Source: Paraburkholderia kururiensis JCM 10599 = LMG 19447 (lineage in GTDB: Bacteria > Pseudomonadota > Gammaproteobacteria > Burkholderiales > Burkholderiaceae). Taken from it: 64,000 bases of DNA. A program made the position numbers and the translations under genes. Of the stretch, positions 44,322-53,292 are shown one piece after another (the first letter of the stretch is position 1; every line of letters begins with the position of its first letter). The stretch lies in the NCBI RefSeq assembly GCF_003986935.1, contig NZ_RJZE01000007.1, forward strand, positions 62,001 through 126,000, written 5' to 3'. Under the pieces are notes generated by a model. It ran no database searches, was not told where the DNA came from, and saw only the letters and a list, made by a program, of their open reading frames with translations.

Positions 44322-45138
44322 TCTCATCGTCGTACTGTATCGGCGCGATCCTGAGACATCCGAAACACTCGCCACACTCAGCCGGATCGACTTCACGAAG
44401 CTGGGCATCGACATCGAAGTCCATATCTGGGACAACGCGCGCGAGCAACCGGCGCCGCCCGATCCGGGCTTCCTGCCTTTTCCGTGGCGCTATTGGTCGT
44501 CGCCGGAAAACGAGTCACTCGCGAAGATCTACAACATGCTGGTCCGGCAGTCGAATCGCCCGTACGTCGTCATCTTCGATCAGGATTCGAGCGTCGATGC
44601 CGCGTTCTTTCGCGAGCTGACGGCGAGCATCGACACGTGCAACGCCGAAGTCTTCACTCCGCGCATCCGGCACGGCGATACGACGATCAGCCCGGGTTGC
44701 CTCAAGTGGATCAAGGGGTCTGCGCTCGCGCGGGTACGCGACCGCGCGCTTTTGCCGGCGAACTTCACCGCGATGATGAGCGGCATGTGCATCAGCCGCG
44801 CGTTGCTTACGCGCCTCGGGCCGCGACCATTCGACGAGCGGCTGCGGCTCTACGGCGTGGATACGCGCTTTTGCCGCGACATTGCGCGCCTCGGCTCGCG
44901 AGCGTGGCTCACCGGCGCGCATCTCGAGCACGACTCCGCATTGCGCAGCACGACGAATCCCGACGCAGCGTTGCAGCGTCAGATCTGGCTCTGGCAATCG
45001 TGGGTTCACGTCTTCGACCGCAATCTGATGGAGAAGCTCGCGATTCGCTGCTACGTGGTGTGGAAGGCGTGGCGCGTGTCGGCTGGCACCCATGCGCGCG
45101 GCCGATTCTTCCAGGTCGTTGCGGAGGTGTTTCGTTGA
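44308..45138 (+). CDS. glycosyltransferase family 2 (rhamnosyltransferase-like)
   Basis: This 276-residue GT-A enzyme would add a sugar to the lipid-linked repeat unit at the cytoplasmic membrane face. N-terminal LDLIVVLYRRDPETSETL and the DXD-type VIFDQDSSVD resemble RfbF-type rhamnosyltransferases, consistent with the rmlBAC genes nearby. C-terminal LRLYGVDTRFCRDIARLG contains the family's catalytic acidic region. The ATG 44308 overlaps the acyltransferase by 14 bases. The stop overlaps the TTG start of the next gene. Confidence 0.82.
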   Translation: MHALDLIVVLYRRDPETSETLATLSRIDFTKLGIDIEVHIWDNAREQPAPPDPGFLPFPWRYWSSPENESLAKIYNMLVRQSNRPYVVIFDQDSSVDAAFFRELTASIDTCNAEVFTPRIRHGDTTISPGCLKWIKGSALARVRDRALLPANFTAMMSGMCISRALLTRLGPRPFDERLRLYGVDTRFCRDIARLGSRAWLTGAHLEHDSALRSTTNPDAALQRQIWLWQSWVHVFDRNLMEKLAIRCYVVWKAWRVSAGTHARGRFFQVVAEVFR

Positions 45139-46298
45139 AGACGCCGCTAGCCATCGTCATGGTGCACCAGGGCGCAGAGCTGTACGGTTCCGACCGCAGC
45201 TTTCTTTCCGCACTGCGTGCACTGCGCGAGCAGCACCCCGATGCCTCCATCGACGTCGTGCTGCCCGAACCCGGGCCAATCGTCGATCACGTCGCGCGAT
45301 ATGCGAGCCGGATTCAGTACGACGAGAACGGTGTGTTGCGCAAGAAGAAGCTCAAGGCGCGACCGCTGGGTACGCTGGCGAACATGGCACGCGCGTGGCG
45401 ACGCTATTGCCGCCTGTTCGAACGCTACGACGTTTGCTATGTGAACACCGTGGTGTGCGTCGCTGCGATTGCGGCCCTGCGTGGGCGGCGCGCCGGGTGC
45501 TACGTGCATGTGCGCGAAATACCTTCGCGTGTGGCGCTGCGCGTGTTCAGAGCGTTGTTGCGTTTCTCGCACGCTGCGTTGATCTACAACTCGAACGCGA
45601 CGGCAGCGGCGTTTCGTATGCCGGGCACGGTGATCCACAACGGCGTCGAAGTGGCGGGCGACATTGCCCCTGCGCCGGTGCGTGGTGCGCGGCCGCTGCG
45701 GCTTGCCATCATCGGACGCATCAATCCGTGGAAGGGGCAGCAATTCGTGCTGGATGCGCTGCGCACGTTGGGCCGTGCTTTGCCGCTCGAACTGCGCATC
45801 ATCGGCGACGTGTTTCCCGGATACGAGGCGGTGCTTGGGCAGTTGCGCGACACCGCGCACGCGTGCGCGCAGAGTGTCGAGATACATGGCTTCACGAATG
45901 ACCCTGCGGAGCACTACGCATGGGCCGATTACGCGCTGGTGCCGTCGGTGTTGCCGGAGCCGTTCGGGCGTGTGGCGATAGAAAGCTTCGCGAGCGGCCG
46001 CCCCGTGATTGCAGCGGCCACAGGCGGCCTCACGGAGATCGTGACGCACGGCGTAACCGGCTTTCTGTTCGAGCCGAACAACGCGCAGGACTTGCTGCGC
46101 GTGCTCAAGCATGCACTGGCACTTCCCGACGACGACTACGTGCGGCTCGCGAATGCGGCCCGAGCGTGCTACGTGAACGGATTCACGGTGGAGACCTATA
46201 TGCGCGCCATTGCGCAGACAGTACAGGCGCCCCACGCCACGGCAGCAGATGCATCCATTCCGCACGACGCCGTCGCGCTTCAGCGCGAATCTCGCTGA
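45135..46298 (+). CDS. glycosyltransferase family 4
   Basis: This 387-residue GT-B glycosyltransferase has the C-terminal nucleotide-sugar domain from about residue 185: LRLAIIGRINPWKGQQ, then YALVPSVLPEPFGRVAIESFASGRPVIAAATGG, the E-x7-E motif being EPFGRVAIE. N-terminal VMVHQGAELYGSDRSFL is the acceptor-side glycine loop. The start is TTG 45135, which overlaps the previous TGA (TTGA); the first ATG (45159) would remove conserved strand 1. The donor sugar is not predictable. Confidence 0.85.
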   Translation: MKTPLAIVMVHQGAELYGSDRSFLSALRALREQHPDASIDVVLPEPGPIVDHVARYASRIQYDENGVLRKKKLKARPLGTLANMARAWRRYCRLFERYDVCYVNTVVCVAAIAALRGRRAGCYVHVREIPSRVALRVFRALLRFSHAALIYNSNATAAAFRMPGTVIHNGVEVAGDIAPAPVRGARPLRLAIIGRINPWKGQQFVLDALRTLGRALPLELRIIGDVFPGYEAVLGQLRDTAHACAQSVEIHGFTNDPAEHYAWADYALVPSVLPEPFGRVAIESFASGRPVIAAATGGLTEIVTHGVTGFLFEPNNAQDLLRVLKHALALPDDDYVRLANAARACYVNGFTVETYMRAIAQTVQAPHATAADASIPHDAVALQRESR

Positions 46299-46314
46299 CG
46301 AACCGGCGCTGGTC

Positions 46315-47436
46315 ATGAAAATCACCTTCGTTCTGCCGCGTCTCATGCCACGCCCCACAGGCGGCGGCAAGATCGTCTATCAATACGCCAATGCGCTCGC
46401 CGAAGCCGGACACGAGATCGAGGTTCTGCATCCGCGCACGCTGTTTCTGTGGCGCTTCCGGCACACGCCGGCCGCACGGCTGCGTTCGCTCGCGGCTGAC
46501 TGCGCGAAGCTGATGGGCGTGGGCGAGGCCATGGCCGGGCAGGGACACCGCGCCTGCGTGCCGTGGATGAAGATGCATCCCCGCGTGAAGATTAGCGTCG
46601 TGCCCGCGCTGTATCCGCGTTACGTACCGCACGCGGACGTGATCGTGGCGACGCTATGGCGTACCGCCGAATACGTGGAGCGTCTGCCGGCACGTAGCGG
46701 AGAGAAGTTCTATTTCATTCAGCATCACGAAACGTGGGCCGGCCCTGAGGCGCGCGTCAATCGCACGCTGCAATCGCGCATGAAGAAGATCGTGATCTCG
46801 GGATGGCTGAAAGACCTTGTGCACGAGCTATCTGGCGATACCGCCTGGCAGGTGCCCAATCCCGTCGATCACGCGGAGTTCTTCCTCACGTCTGCGCCCG
46901 CTCAGCGTGCCCGCACGGTGAGCATGCTGTATTCGCCGCACGCGTGGAAGGGTGCGGCAGAAGGCGTGGCCGCACTCGAACTGGCGAAGGCGTCGTTTCC
47001 CGATCTGCAAGCGGTGCTCTTCGGCACAGCCGCACGGCCGGACTTCCTGCCCGCGTGGATCGCGTATGTCCAGGACCCCGCGAGGCAGGTGCTGCGCGAG
47101 ACCGTCTACAACGCGTCGTCCATCTATCTGTGCCCCAGCTGGAGCGAAGGCTGGGGGCTGCCGGCGCTGGAGGCCATGGCGTGCGGATGCGCCGTGGTCA
47201 CCGCGGACAACGGCGGCACACGCGACTTCGTGATAGACGGGCAGAACGGTATCGTCGTGCCGCCGAAGTCGGCACAACCGCTCGCCGATGCGCTCGTTGC
47301 GCTGCTGGGCGACGACGCGCGGCGCACGGCCTACGCCGACCGTTCGGTGCGCCTTGCCCAACAGTTCACGCTGCAGGCCTCGGTGGAACGACTCGTCGAT
47401 GCACTCTCGCAACGTTCGCCGGCGGTTGCGTCATGA
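46315..47436 (+). CDS. glycosyltransferase family 4
   Basis: This 373-residue GT-B glycosyltransferase begins MKITFVLPRLMPRPTGGGKI, with the acceptor-domain glycine loop, and carries LCPSWSEGWGLPALEAMACGCAVVTADNGG as the C-terminal E-x7-E and donor-binding region (EGWGLPALE). ATG 46315 is used because upstream residues are low-complexity and belong to the previous gene's 3' end. Its stop overlaps the flippase start (ATGA at 47433). It differs clearly from the preceding glycosyltransferase and so probably adds another residue. Confidence 0.87.
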   Translation: MKITFVLPRLMPRPTGGGKIVYQYANALAEAGHEIEVLHPRTLFLWRFRHTPAARLRSLAADCAKLMGVGEAMAGQGHRACVPWMKMHPRVKISVVPALYPRYVPHADVIVATLWRTAEYVERLPARSGEKFYFIQHHETWAGPEARVNRTLQSRMKKIVISGWLKDLVHELSGDTAWQVPNPVDHAEFFLTSAPAQRARTVSMLYSPHAWKGAAEGVAALELAKASFPDLQAVLFGTAARPDFLPAWIAYVQDPARQVLRETVYNASSIYLCPSWSEGWGLPALEAMACGCAVVTADNGGTRDFVIDGQNGIVVPPKSAQPLADALVALLGDDARRTAYADRSVRLAQQFTLQASVERLVDALSQRSPAVAS

Positions 47437-48932
47437 GGGTGGGCGGGCAGGGGGGCGCGGGGCGGTTGTGCAAGACGTGGTCGACGTACGTGCCCTACGC
47501 GCTCGGAATAGGCAGCAACGCGGGGCTCAACATCGTGCTGCTCTCCCTGCTGACGCGCCGTCTTGAACCCACGCTGTATGGGGGCTACACGGTTGCAATC
47601 ACGGTGATCGTGCTCGCGAGTTCCGTGGCGGGACAGTGGCTGCAGCAGGCCACGGGACGCTACCTCGCAGGCGCGAGCCGGCGCGCGGCCAGCTATGCAA
47701 AGGCGGCCGTGCTGCGCGGCGGCGGCGCGATTTTCCTGGGGCTTGCCGCGCTGTACGTGCTCGCGCGCGTAGCGCAGTGGCTCGATGTTCCGGACGGCGC
47801 GCTGTGGCCCCTCTGCGTCATCGCGATCGCCGCGCAAACGCTCTTCACGCTTGTCGGCACCGCATTGCAATCGGAGCAGCGCGCGTGGCCCTACGCAATC
47901 CAGCAGGCGGGCGCGAGTGCGTTGAAGATCGCTTTTTCGCTGCTCGTGTGTGGGATTGCGCCGAACGACGTCGGCGCGCTGCTGCTTGCCGTGGCCGCCG
48001 CGCAGTGCCTGGGCGCCGCGTTCGGTGCGTTGCGGGCGGGCCTCTTCGCCCGCGACGTGCGTGACAAGCTGCTTTCGCGCCGCACGCGCATGGTCTTTCA
48101 CAAGCTGCGCGTCTACGGCGGCGCGATGACGCTGTGGTTCATCTTCATGAACCTCGCCATGTATTGCGACCGGCTGCTCGTTCGCGCACTCGCCGGGCCG
48201 GAAATGGCGGGCCTGTACGGTGCGGCGTCGACGCTCGTGGTGGGCTCGGTGAATCTCGTGATGGCGCCGATTCTTGCCGCCGCCTGGCCGCAGTTGATGG
48301 GCGCGTGGAACGCCAGGAACGAGCAGGCGGCAGCGCGCCAACTGGGCGACCTGCTCACGTGGCTGTTGTGCGCGGGCGCGGTTCTCGTTGCGCTCGTCGA
48401 TGCTGTGGCCGTGCCGGCCACGCGCCTTTTTCTCGGCGACAAATTCGGCGCGGCGGCTACGCTTCTGCCGTTGCTGGTCGCTTCGTCGTTCTGCTTTTCG
48501 CTCGGGCCGTTCTTTCACAAGCCGCTCGAATTCAAGGAACGCAAGGCGGTGATGTGCACGGTTGCGGCGCTCGCATTGCTGTTGAACGGCGTGCTGAGTC
48601 TCGTGCTGACGCCGCGCTTCGGCGGCATTGGCGCGGGGTGCGCGGCACTCGCAGCGGGCGCTTCGTATTGCGCGGTGAGCGGGTTCGTCGGGCGCAGCAT
48701 CGTGCCGTGCCGCATCCGCTTCGACTTGCTGGCCGCACTCGCGAGCGTGGCGGTGCTTGCGGCTTGGGCCACGCACCAACTGGCATGGTTGTGGCGCGAT
48801 GCCGGCAAGTTCTGGGCATTGGTCGCGGCGAGTGGGATCTTTGCTGCGCTGTTTGCTTTTGCGGTAGCGGCTGTCTGGACTGCGAGCAGGGCGCGCCGCA
48901 GATTCCATGGCAGCGCGCTCAAGAGCCGGTAA
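47433..48932 (+). CDS. polysaccharide flippase (Wzx-like, MOP superfamily)
   Basis: This 499-residue inner-membrane protein with 12-14 predicted membrane helices would flip the undecaprenyl-linked oligosaccharide to the periplasm. Helix 1 follows a short cationic N-terminus; LTRRLEPTLYGGYTVAITV, AMYCDRLLVRALAGPEMAGLYG and LGDKFGAAATLLPLLVAS are typical of the polysaccharide-biosynthesis/MATE fold. The ATG overlaps the glycosyltransferase stop, completing a five-gene chain (acyltransferase, three glycosyltransferases, flippase). Confidence 0.87.
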   Translation: MRVGGQGGAGRLCKTWSTYVPYALGIGSNAGLNIVLLSLLTRRLEPTLYGGYTVAITVIVLASSVAGQWLQQATGRYLAGASRRAASYAKAAVLRGGGAIFLGLAALYVLARVAQWLDVPDGALWPLCVIAIAAQTLFTLVGTALQSEQRAWPYAIQQAGASALKIAFSLLVCGIAPNDVGALLLAVAAAQCLGAAFGALRAGLFARDVRDKLLSRRTRMVFHKLRVYGGAMTLWFIFMNLAMYCDRLLVRALAGPEMAGLYGAASTLVVGSVNLVMAPILAAAWPQLMGAWNARNEQAAARQLGDLLTWLLCAGAVLVALVDAVAVPATRLFLGDKFGAAATLLPLLVASSFCFSLGPFFHKPLEFKERKAVMCTVAALALLLNGVLSLVLTPRFGGIGAGCAALAAGASYCAVSGFVGRSIVPCRIRFDLLAALASVAVLAAWATHQLAWLWRDAGKFWALVAASGIFAALFAFAVAAVWTASRARRRFHGSALKSR

Positions 48933-48984
48933 TACGGTTCACGGTTTGTTCGGCTTGAGCACTGCCGCGTGTCTTGCGGCGATG

Positions 48985-49020
48985 TTCGCGGCGGTACGCG
49001 TAGAGAGCGCCCGCCGCGAA
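48985..49020. terminator. 10-bp inverted repeat between convergent genes
   Basis: TTCGCGGCGG (48985-48994) and CCGCCGCGAA (49011-49020) pair perfectly around a 16-base loop in the 95-base gap between the flippase and the - strand glycosyltransferase. No U-tract; a likely bidirectional transcript end. Confidence 0.45.
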
Positions 49021-49027
49021 GCCCAGC

Positions 49028-50323
49028 TCACTCGACTTGCGTGCTCGCGTGCTCGGCGTTCAACGCCACAGCACGATCCGCTTTCGAACGTTCCGCGCGT
49101 ACGCGGGCGTCGAGCGCTGCGGCCGGTTGTGCCGCAACCGCAACCGCAGCAGCAGCCGTAACCGGCGAGACACGCGGCACGACCGCGACGTGCTGCCGGT
49201 CGGGTCGAGCATGACGGTCCAGTAGCGCCTCGTACTGCGCGAGCACGCTGTCCCAGCGAAACGCGCTGCGAAAGCGCTGCGCACTCGCAAGGCCCATGGC
49301 GCTCGCCGTGGCCGGGTCGCCGATCAGCGCGGAGATGTGCATGTCGCAATCGGCTTCCGTGGCGAAGAAGCGTGCGTCCGGGCCGGCTACCCAGCGATTG
49401 AAGACGTTGTCGTGTGCAATGACCGCGCAGCCTGCGCCCAGCGCCTCCACGAGCGAAGGATTGGTGCCGCCCACACGATGACCGTGCAGATAGAAGTTGG
49501 CGTGGTAGCGCAGCGCGCGTACGACGTGCTGGTCATAGATGGCGCCGGGGAACATGACTTCGTCGCTGGCGGCGTCGAGTACCGCACGCTGATACGGATG
49601 TGTCGCATCGTACTTGCCCAGCACGACGAGGCGTGCGCCGCGCGGTCTGCGCGAAAACGCGGTGACGATCTCCAGCACCGAGTTCTCCGGTTCGGGCCGC
49701 GCGATGACGAGTCCGTAGCGAACGTCTTCGAGGTCGAACGCTCTCAGCGGTACCGCGCTCATGCTCTCGATGGGGTCCGCACCGTAGGGGATGGTCGTGA
49801 TCTTGCGGCGCTTCACGCGCGTGGCCAGATGCGCGGCGATGGCGGGGTGGTCGGCGATCAGATGGTTGCCGGCCCAGCATCCCACGCGCTCGTTGAGCCA
49901 CAGCCACAGGCGTTCGTGCAGCTTCCACTTTTCGCGCCGCCATTCGAGGCCGTCCATGTTGATGATGTTCGTGATGCCTCGCCATCGCAGGTACGTGCAG
50001 AACACGGCCGTGTTGTAGCCGAGCGTGAGCACGAGGCCGGGGTCGCGGGCCGCCACGTCGCGAATGGATTTCCAGTCGAACTCCATGGTGCCGACGGCAC
50101 CGGCGCGCGTCACCGGCACGATGATGCGGCGCACGCCTTGCCACGTGTCTTCGCTGATGTCTTCGTTGATCGCGCCTTCAGCCGCATCGCTCTGGCAATA
50201 GACCGTGACCTCCCAGCCGCGTTGTGTCAGGTAGAGCGCAAGGCGTTCCGCGAACGTCTCGAAGCCGCCGTGGCGCGCGGGAATGCCGCGCGTGCCGAGA
50301 ATGAAAAGCTGTCTGACTGCCAT
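49028..50323 (-). CDS. glycosyltransferase with DUF1972 domain (rhamnosyltransferase-like)
   Basis: This 431-residue GT-B enzyme has the N-terminal DUF1972 signature ILGTRGIPARHGGFETFAE and the C-terminal GT1/GT4 domain containing GHRVGGTNPSLVEALGAGCA. The group includes beta-1,4-rhamnosyltransferases of capsule loci (Cps2T), which fits the adjacent rmlBAC genes. I start at ATG 50321-50323 (MAVRQLFILG); 77 upstream open residues lack family character. The C-terminal 50 residues are Ala/Val-rich and look like an extension. It is alone on the - strand, convergent with the flippase and divergent from rmlB. Confidence 0.87.
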   Translation of the reverse strand: MAVRQLFILGTRGIPARHGGFETFAERLALYLTQRGWEVTVYCQSDAAEGAINEDISEDTWQGVRRIIVPVTRAGAVGTMEFDWKSIRDVAARDPGLVLTLGYNTAVFCTYLRWRGITNIINMDGLEWRREKWKLHERLWLWLNERVGCWAGNHLIADHPAIAAHLATRVKRRKITTIPYGADPIESMSAVPLRAFDLEDVRYGLVIARPEPENSVLEIVTAFSRRPRGARLVVLGKYDATHPYQRAVLDAASDEVMFPGAIYDQHVVRALRYHANFYLHGHRVGGTNPSLVEALGAGCAVIAHDNVFNRWVAGPDARFFATEADCDMHISALIGDPATASAMGLASAQRFRSAFRWDSVLAQYEALLDRHARPDRQHVAVVPRVSPVTAAAAVAVAAQPAAALDARVRAERSKADRAVALNAEHASTQVE

Positions 50324-50719
50324 GTCGTCGAACCCCGTCGTTATGCATGTGGCGATGCTGCGGTGAATGAGTTGCCTCGTGCAAAAGCGTATGCGAACAG
50401 AAATGGCAGATTCGGCCACCGTCTTCATCGATTCGGACAAACTGGGTGGATACCTCTTGCGGCAGCCGTGTGTTGCGCGAAGCCTTGATTGAAGGGCCGC
50501 TCGCGGGCCTGCGTGAAGAGCGGCGTGTTGCCGGATGATGTCGGAACGCGCCAACCATATGGCCGAATCCGATCAATCGGGAACCCTAACATAGCGATCC
50601 TCTGGCCTATGTTTTTCGTGCAGTGCGGCATCGCGGATCGGGGCATTCGTGTGCAGCCTGACAGCAAAGACACTGGGTAACACGCCAGTGCGGCAATCCC
50701 ACACACCCGAGGGCACGAC
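50324..50719. other. rmlB upstream region with inverted repeat
   Basis: A 396-base divergent gap without a gene. AACATAG (50588-50594) and CTATGTT (50607-50613) form a 7-bp inverted repeat with a 12-base loop followed by TTT, about 110 bases upstream of rmlB; it may be an operator or a weak attenuator. No confident promoter is seen. Confidence 0.45.
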
Positions 50720-51781
50720 ATGATCCTTGTGACCGGTGGCGCCGGCTTTATCGGAGCCAACTTCGTCATCGACTGGCTGGCGCGTCACGACGAGCCTGTT
50801 GTCAACGTCGACAAGCTGACGTATGCGGGCAATTACGAAACGCTGCGGCAAGTGAGCGACGATCCGCGCCACGTCTTCGTGCACGCCGATATTACCGACC
50901 GCGCGGCGCTCGACGCGCTGATGCAAACGCATCGTCCGCGTGCGGTGCTGCATTTCGCGGCCGAAAGCCACGTGGACCGCTCCATCCACCAGCCGGGCGA
51001 CTTCGTTTCGACGAACGTGGTGGGCACCGCGACGCTGCTCGAAGCAGCGCGCGCGTATTGGGATGGCCTTTCCGGCGCGCAGCGTGAAGCCTTCCGGTTC
51101 CTGCACGTCTCGACCGACGAGGTCTACGGTTCGCTCGGCCCGCACGATCCCGCGTTCAGCGAAACCACGCCGTATGCGCCGAACAGTCCCTACGCGGCGT
51201 CGAAGGCCGGCTCCGACCATCTGGTGCGCGCCTGGCACCACACCTACGGCATGCCGACTCTCACGACGAATTGTTCGAACAACTACGGGCCGTACCAGTT
51301 TCCCGAGAAGCTCATTCCGCTGATGATCCAGCGTGCCTTGCGCGGCGAACCGTTGCCGGTGTACGGCGATGGCCTCAACGTGCGCGACTGGCTCTATGTG
51401 GGCGACCATTGCGACGCGATCCGCACCGTGCTCGCGCGCGGCACGCCGGGGCAGACGTACAACGTAGGAGGCTGCAACGAGCAGACGAACGTCGATGTCG
51501 TGCACCGCATCTGCGCGCTGCTGGACGCGGCGAAACCGCGTGCGGCGGGCAGCTATCGCGAGCAGATCGCCTATGTCACCGACCGCAAGGGCCACGACCG
51601 CCGCTACGCGGTGGATGCGACGAAGCTCGCACGCGAACTCGGCTGGCGGCCGCAGCAGACCTTCGCGAGCGGACTCGCGCGCACGGTGCAGTGGTACGTG
51701 GACAACGAAGCGTGGGTCGAGGCGGTGCTTTCGGGCGAATACCGGCGCGCGTACTTTTCCAATTCATTGGTGCAGGCATAA
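50720..51781 (+). CDS. rmlB: dTDP-glucose 4,6-dehydratase
   Basis: This 353-residue extended SDR converts dTDP-glucose to dTDP-4-keto-6-deoxyglucose, step two of dTDP-L-rhamnose synthesis. NAD motif [36 protein letters not shown] (catalytic Thr-Asp-Glu) and the YxxxK pair in [10 protein letters not shown] are all present, as is [15 protein letters not shown]. Full length. The ATG follows GAGGGCACGAC. It heads an rmlB-rmlA-rmlC-wza-wzb-wzc gene series on the + strand. Confidence 0.96.
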   Translation: MILVTGGAGFIGANFVIDWLARHDEPVVNVDKLTYAGNYETLRQVSDDPRHVFVHADITDRAALDALMQTHRPRAVLHFAAESHVDRSIHQPGDFVSTNVVGTATLLEAARAYWDGLSGAQREAFRFLHVSTDEVYGSLGPHDPAFSETTPYAPNSPYAASKAGSDHLVRAWHHTYGMPTLTTNCSNNYGPYQFPEKLIPLMIQRALRGEPLPVYGDGLNVRDWLYVGDHCDAIRTVLARGTPGQTYNVGGCNEQTNVDVVHRICALLDAAKPRAAGSYREQIAYVTDRKGHDRRYAVDATKLARELGWRPQQTFASGLARTVQWYVDNEAWVEAVLSGEYRRAYFSNSLVQA

Positions 51782-51784
51782 GCC

Positions 51785-52696
51785 ATGATCTCGACACGTA
51801 TCTCGACGCATATCTCGACACGTAAGGGCATCGTCCTCGCGGGCGGCTCCGGCACCCGGCTCTATCCGATCACGCAGGTCATCTCGAAACAGATGCTGCC
51901 CGTGTACGACAAGCCGATGATCTATTACTCGCTCTCCACGCTCATGATGGCGGGCATCAACGACATTCTGCTGATCTCCACGCCCGCCGACACGCCGCGC
52001 TTTTCCGCGATGCTCGGCGACGGGCATCAGTGGGGCGTGAGCATCCGTTATGCGGTGCAGCCGTCGCCGGACGGGCTCGCGCAGGCGTTCGTGATTGGGC
52101 GCGACTTCATCGACAACCGGCCCTCTGCGCTGATACTCGGCGACAACATTTTCTACGGCGCCGATCTAGGCACGCATCTGCGCGCCGCCGACAGGCGCGA
52201 TGCCGGCGCCACCGTGTTCGGGTACCACGTTCACGACCCACAGCGTTATGGCGTGGTGGAATTCGATGCGGCCGGCCGCGTGCTCTCGATCGAGGAAAAG
52301 CCTGCCAAACCGCGCTCGAACTACGCGGTCACGGGGCTTTACTTCTACGACCGCGACGTGTGCGATATCGCAGCAAGCATCGAACCGTCGGCGCGCGGCG
52401 AACTGGAGATCACCGACGTCAACCGCTGTTACCTCGCGCGCGGCGACCTGCGGCTCGAGACGTTGAGCCGCGGCTTTGCGTGGTTCGACACGGGCACGCA
52501 TCAATCGCTGATCGACGCGGGCATGTTCATTGCCACGGTGCAGCAGCGCCAGGCGTTGCTCGTGTCGAGCCCCGAGGAAATCGCGTTCCGGCAGGGCTGG
52601 ATCGACGCGGAGCAACTGAATCGCCTCGCCGAACCGTTGCGCAAGACCGCTTACGGCCATTACCTCAGTTCGCTGCTGGGCGCTGTTGCCTCATGA
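51785..52696 (+). CDS. rmlA: glucose-1-phosphate thymidylyltransferase
   Basis: This 303-residue enzyme makes dTDP-glucose from dTTP and glucose 1-phosphate. [42 protein letters not shown] and [31 protein letters not shown] segments are canonical. The N-terminus is odd: before KGIVLAGG come three in-frame 12-bp repeats encoding [12 protein letters not shown], where most RmlA proteins have only one to four residues. The ATG at 51785 is three bases after the rmlB stop; an initiation site inside the repeat is not available, so the extension is probably real. Confidence 0.95.
   Translation: MISTRISTHISTRKGIVLAGGSGTRLYPITQVISKQMLPVYDKPMIYYSLSTLMMAGINDILLISTPADTPRFSAMLGDGHQWGVSIRYAVQPSPDGLAQAFVIGRDFIDNRPSALILGDNIFYGADLGTHLRAADRRDAGATVFGYHVHDPQRYGVVEFDAAGRVLSIEEKPAKPRSNYAVTGLYFYDRDVCDIAASIEPSARGELEITDVNRCYLARGDLRLETLSRGFAWFDTGTHQSLIDAGMFIATVQQRQALLVSSPEEIAFRQGWIDAEQLNRLAEPLRKTAYGHYLSSLLGAVAS
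51788..51823 (+). repeat. 12-bp in-frame tandem repeat at the rmlA N-terminus
   Basis: Three units ATCTCGACACGT, ATCTCGACGCAT and ATCTCGACACGT encode the peptide IST(R/H) three times immediately after the rmlA start codon. Copy-number change would lengthen or shorten the protein in steps of four residues without breaking the frame. Confidence 0.92.
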
Positions 52697-53241
52697 CCAT
52701 CACCGTGCGGCCGACGGCCATTCCCGAGGTGAAGCTGCTGGAGCCTGCTGCATTCGGTGACGCGCGCGGGCTCTTCTTCGAGAGCTTCAATCTGCGCGAA
52801 TTCGAGGACAAGGTGGCAGCTGGACTGCACTTCGTTCAGGACAACCACTCGGTTTCGTCGCGCAACGTGCTGCGTGGTCTGCACTACCAGGTGGTGCGTC
52901 CGCAGGGCAAGCTCGTGCGCGTCGTAGCGGGCGAAGTGTTCGACGTGGCAGTCGATCTGCGTCGCACGTCGCCCACCTTCGGACAATGGACAGGCGCGCG
53001 GCTTTCTGCCGAAAACCGCCTGCAACTGTGGATTCCGCCCGGATTCGCCCACGGCTTCGCGGTGCTTTCCGAGCGCGCGGAGTTTCTCTACAAGACCACG
53101 GACTTCTGGTACCCCGAGCACGAACGCACGCTGCTGTGGAACGACCCGGCGCTCGGCATCGACTGGGGCCTCGATGGCGAGCCGCTGGTGGCCGCGAAGG
53201 ACGCGGCGGGCGCAACGCTCGCAAACGCAGAAGTCTATTGA
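52693..53241 (+). CDS. rmlC: dTDP-4-dehydrorhamnose 3,5-epimerase
   Basis: This 182-residue cupin epimerase performs step three of dTDP-L-rhamnose synthesis. [31 protein letters not shown] (catalytic histidine), [21 protein letters not shown] and [15 protein letters not shown] are diagnostic. It overlaps the rmlA stop by four bases. The fourth enzyme, rmlD, does not follow; instead a polysaccharide-export gene begins 51 bases later. Confidence 0.96.
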   Translation: MTITVRPTAIPEVKLLEPAAFGDARGLFFESFNLREFEDKVAAGLHFVQDNHSVSSRNVLRGLHYQVVRPQGKLVRVVAGEVFDVAVDLRRTSPTFGQWTGARLSAENRLQLWIPPGFAHGFAVLSERAEFLYKTTDFWYPEHERTLLWNDPALGIDWGLDGEPLVAAKDAAGATLANAEVY

Positions 53242-53292
53242 TCGGCGGCGGCAGGTCCGCACGCGTCAGACCGCGAATGGAAGGACATCCAA

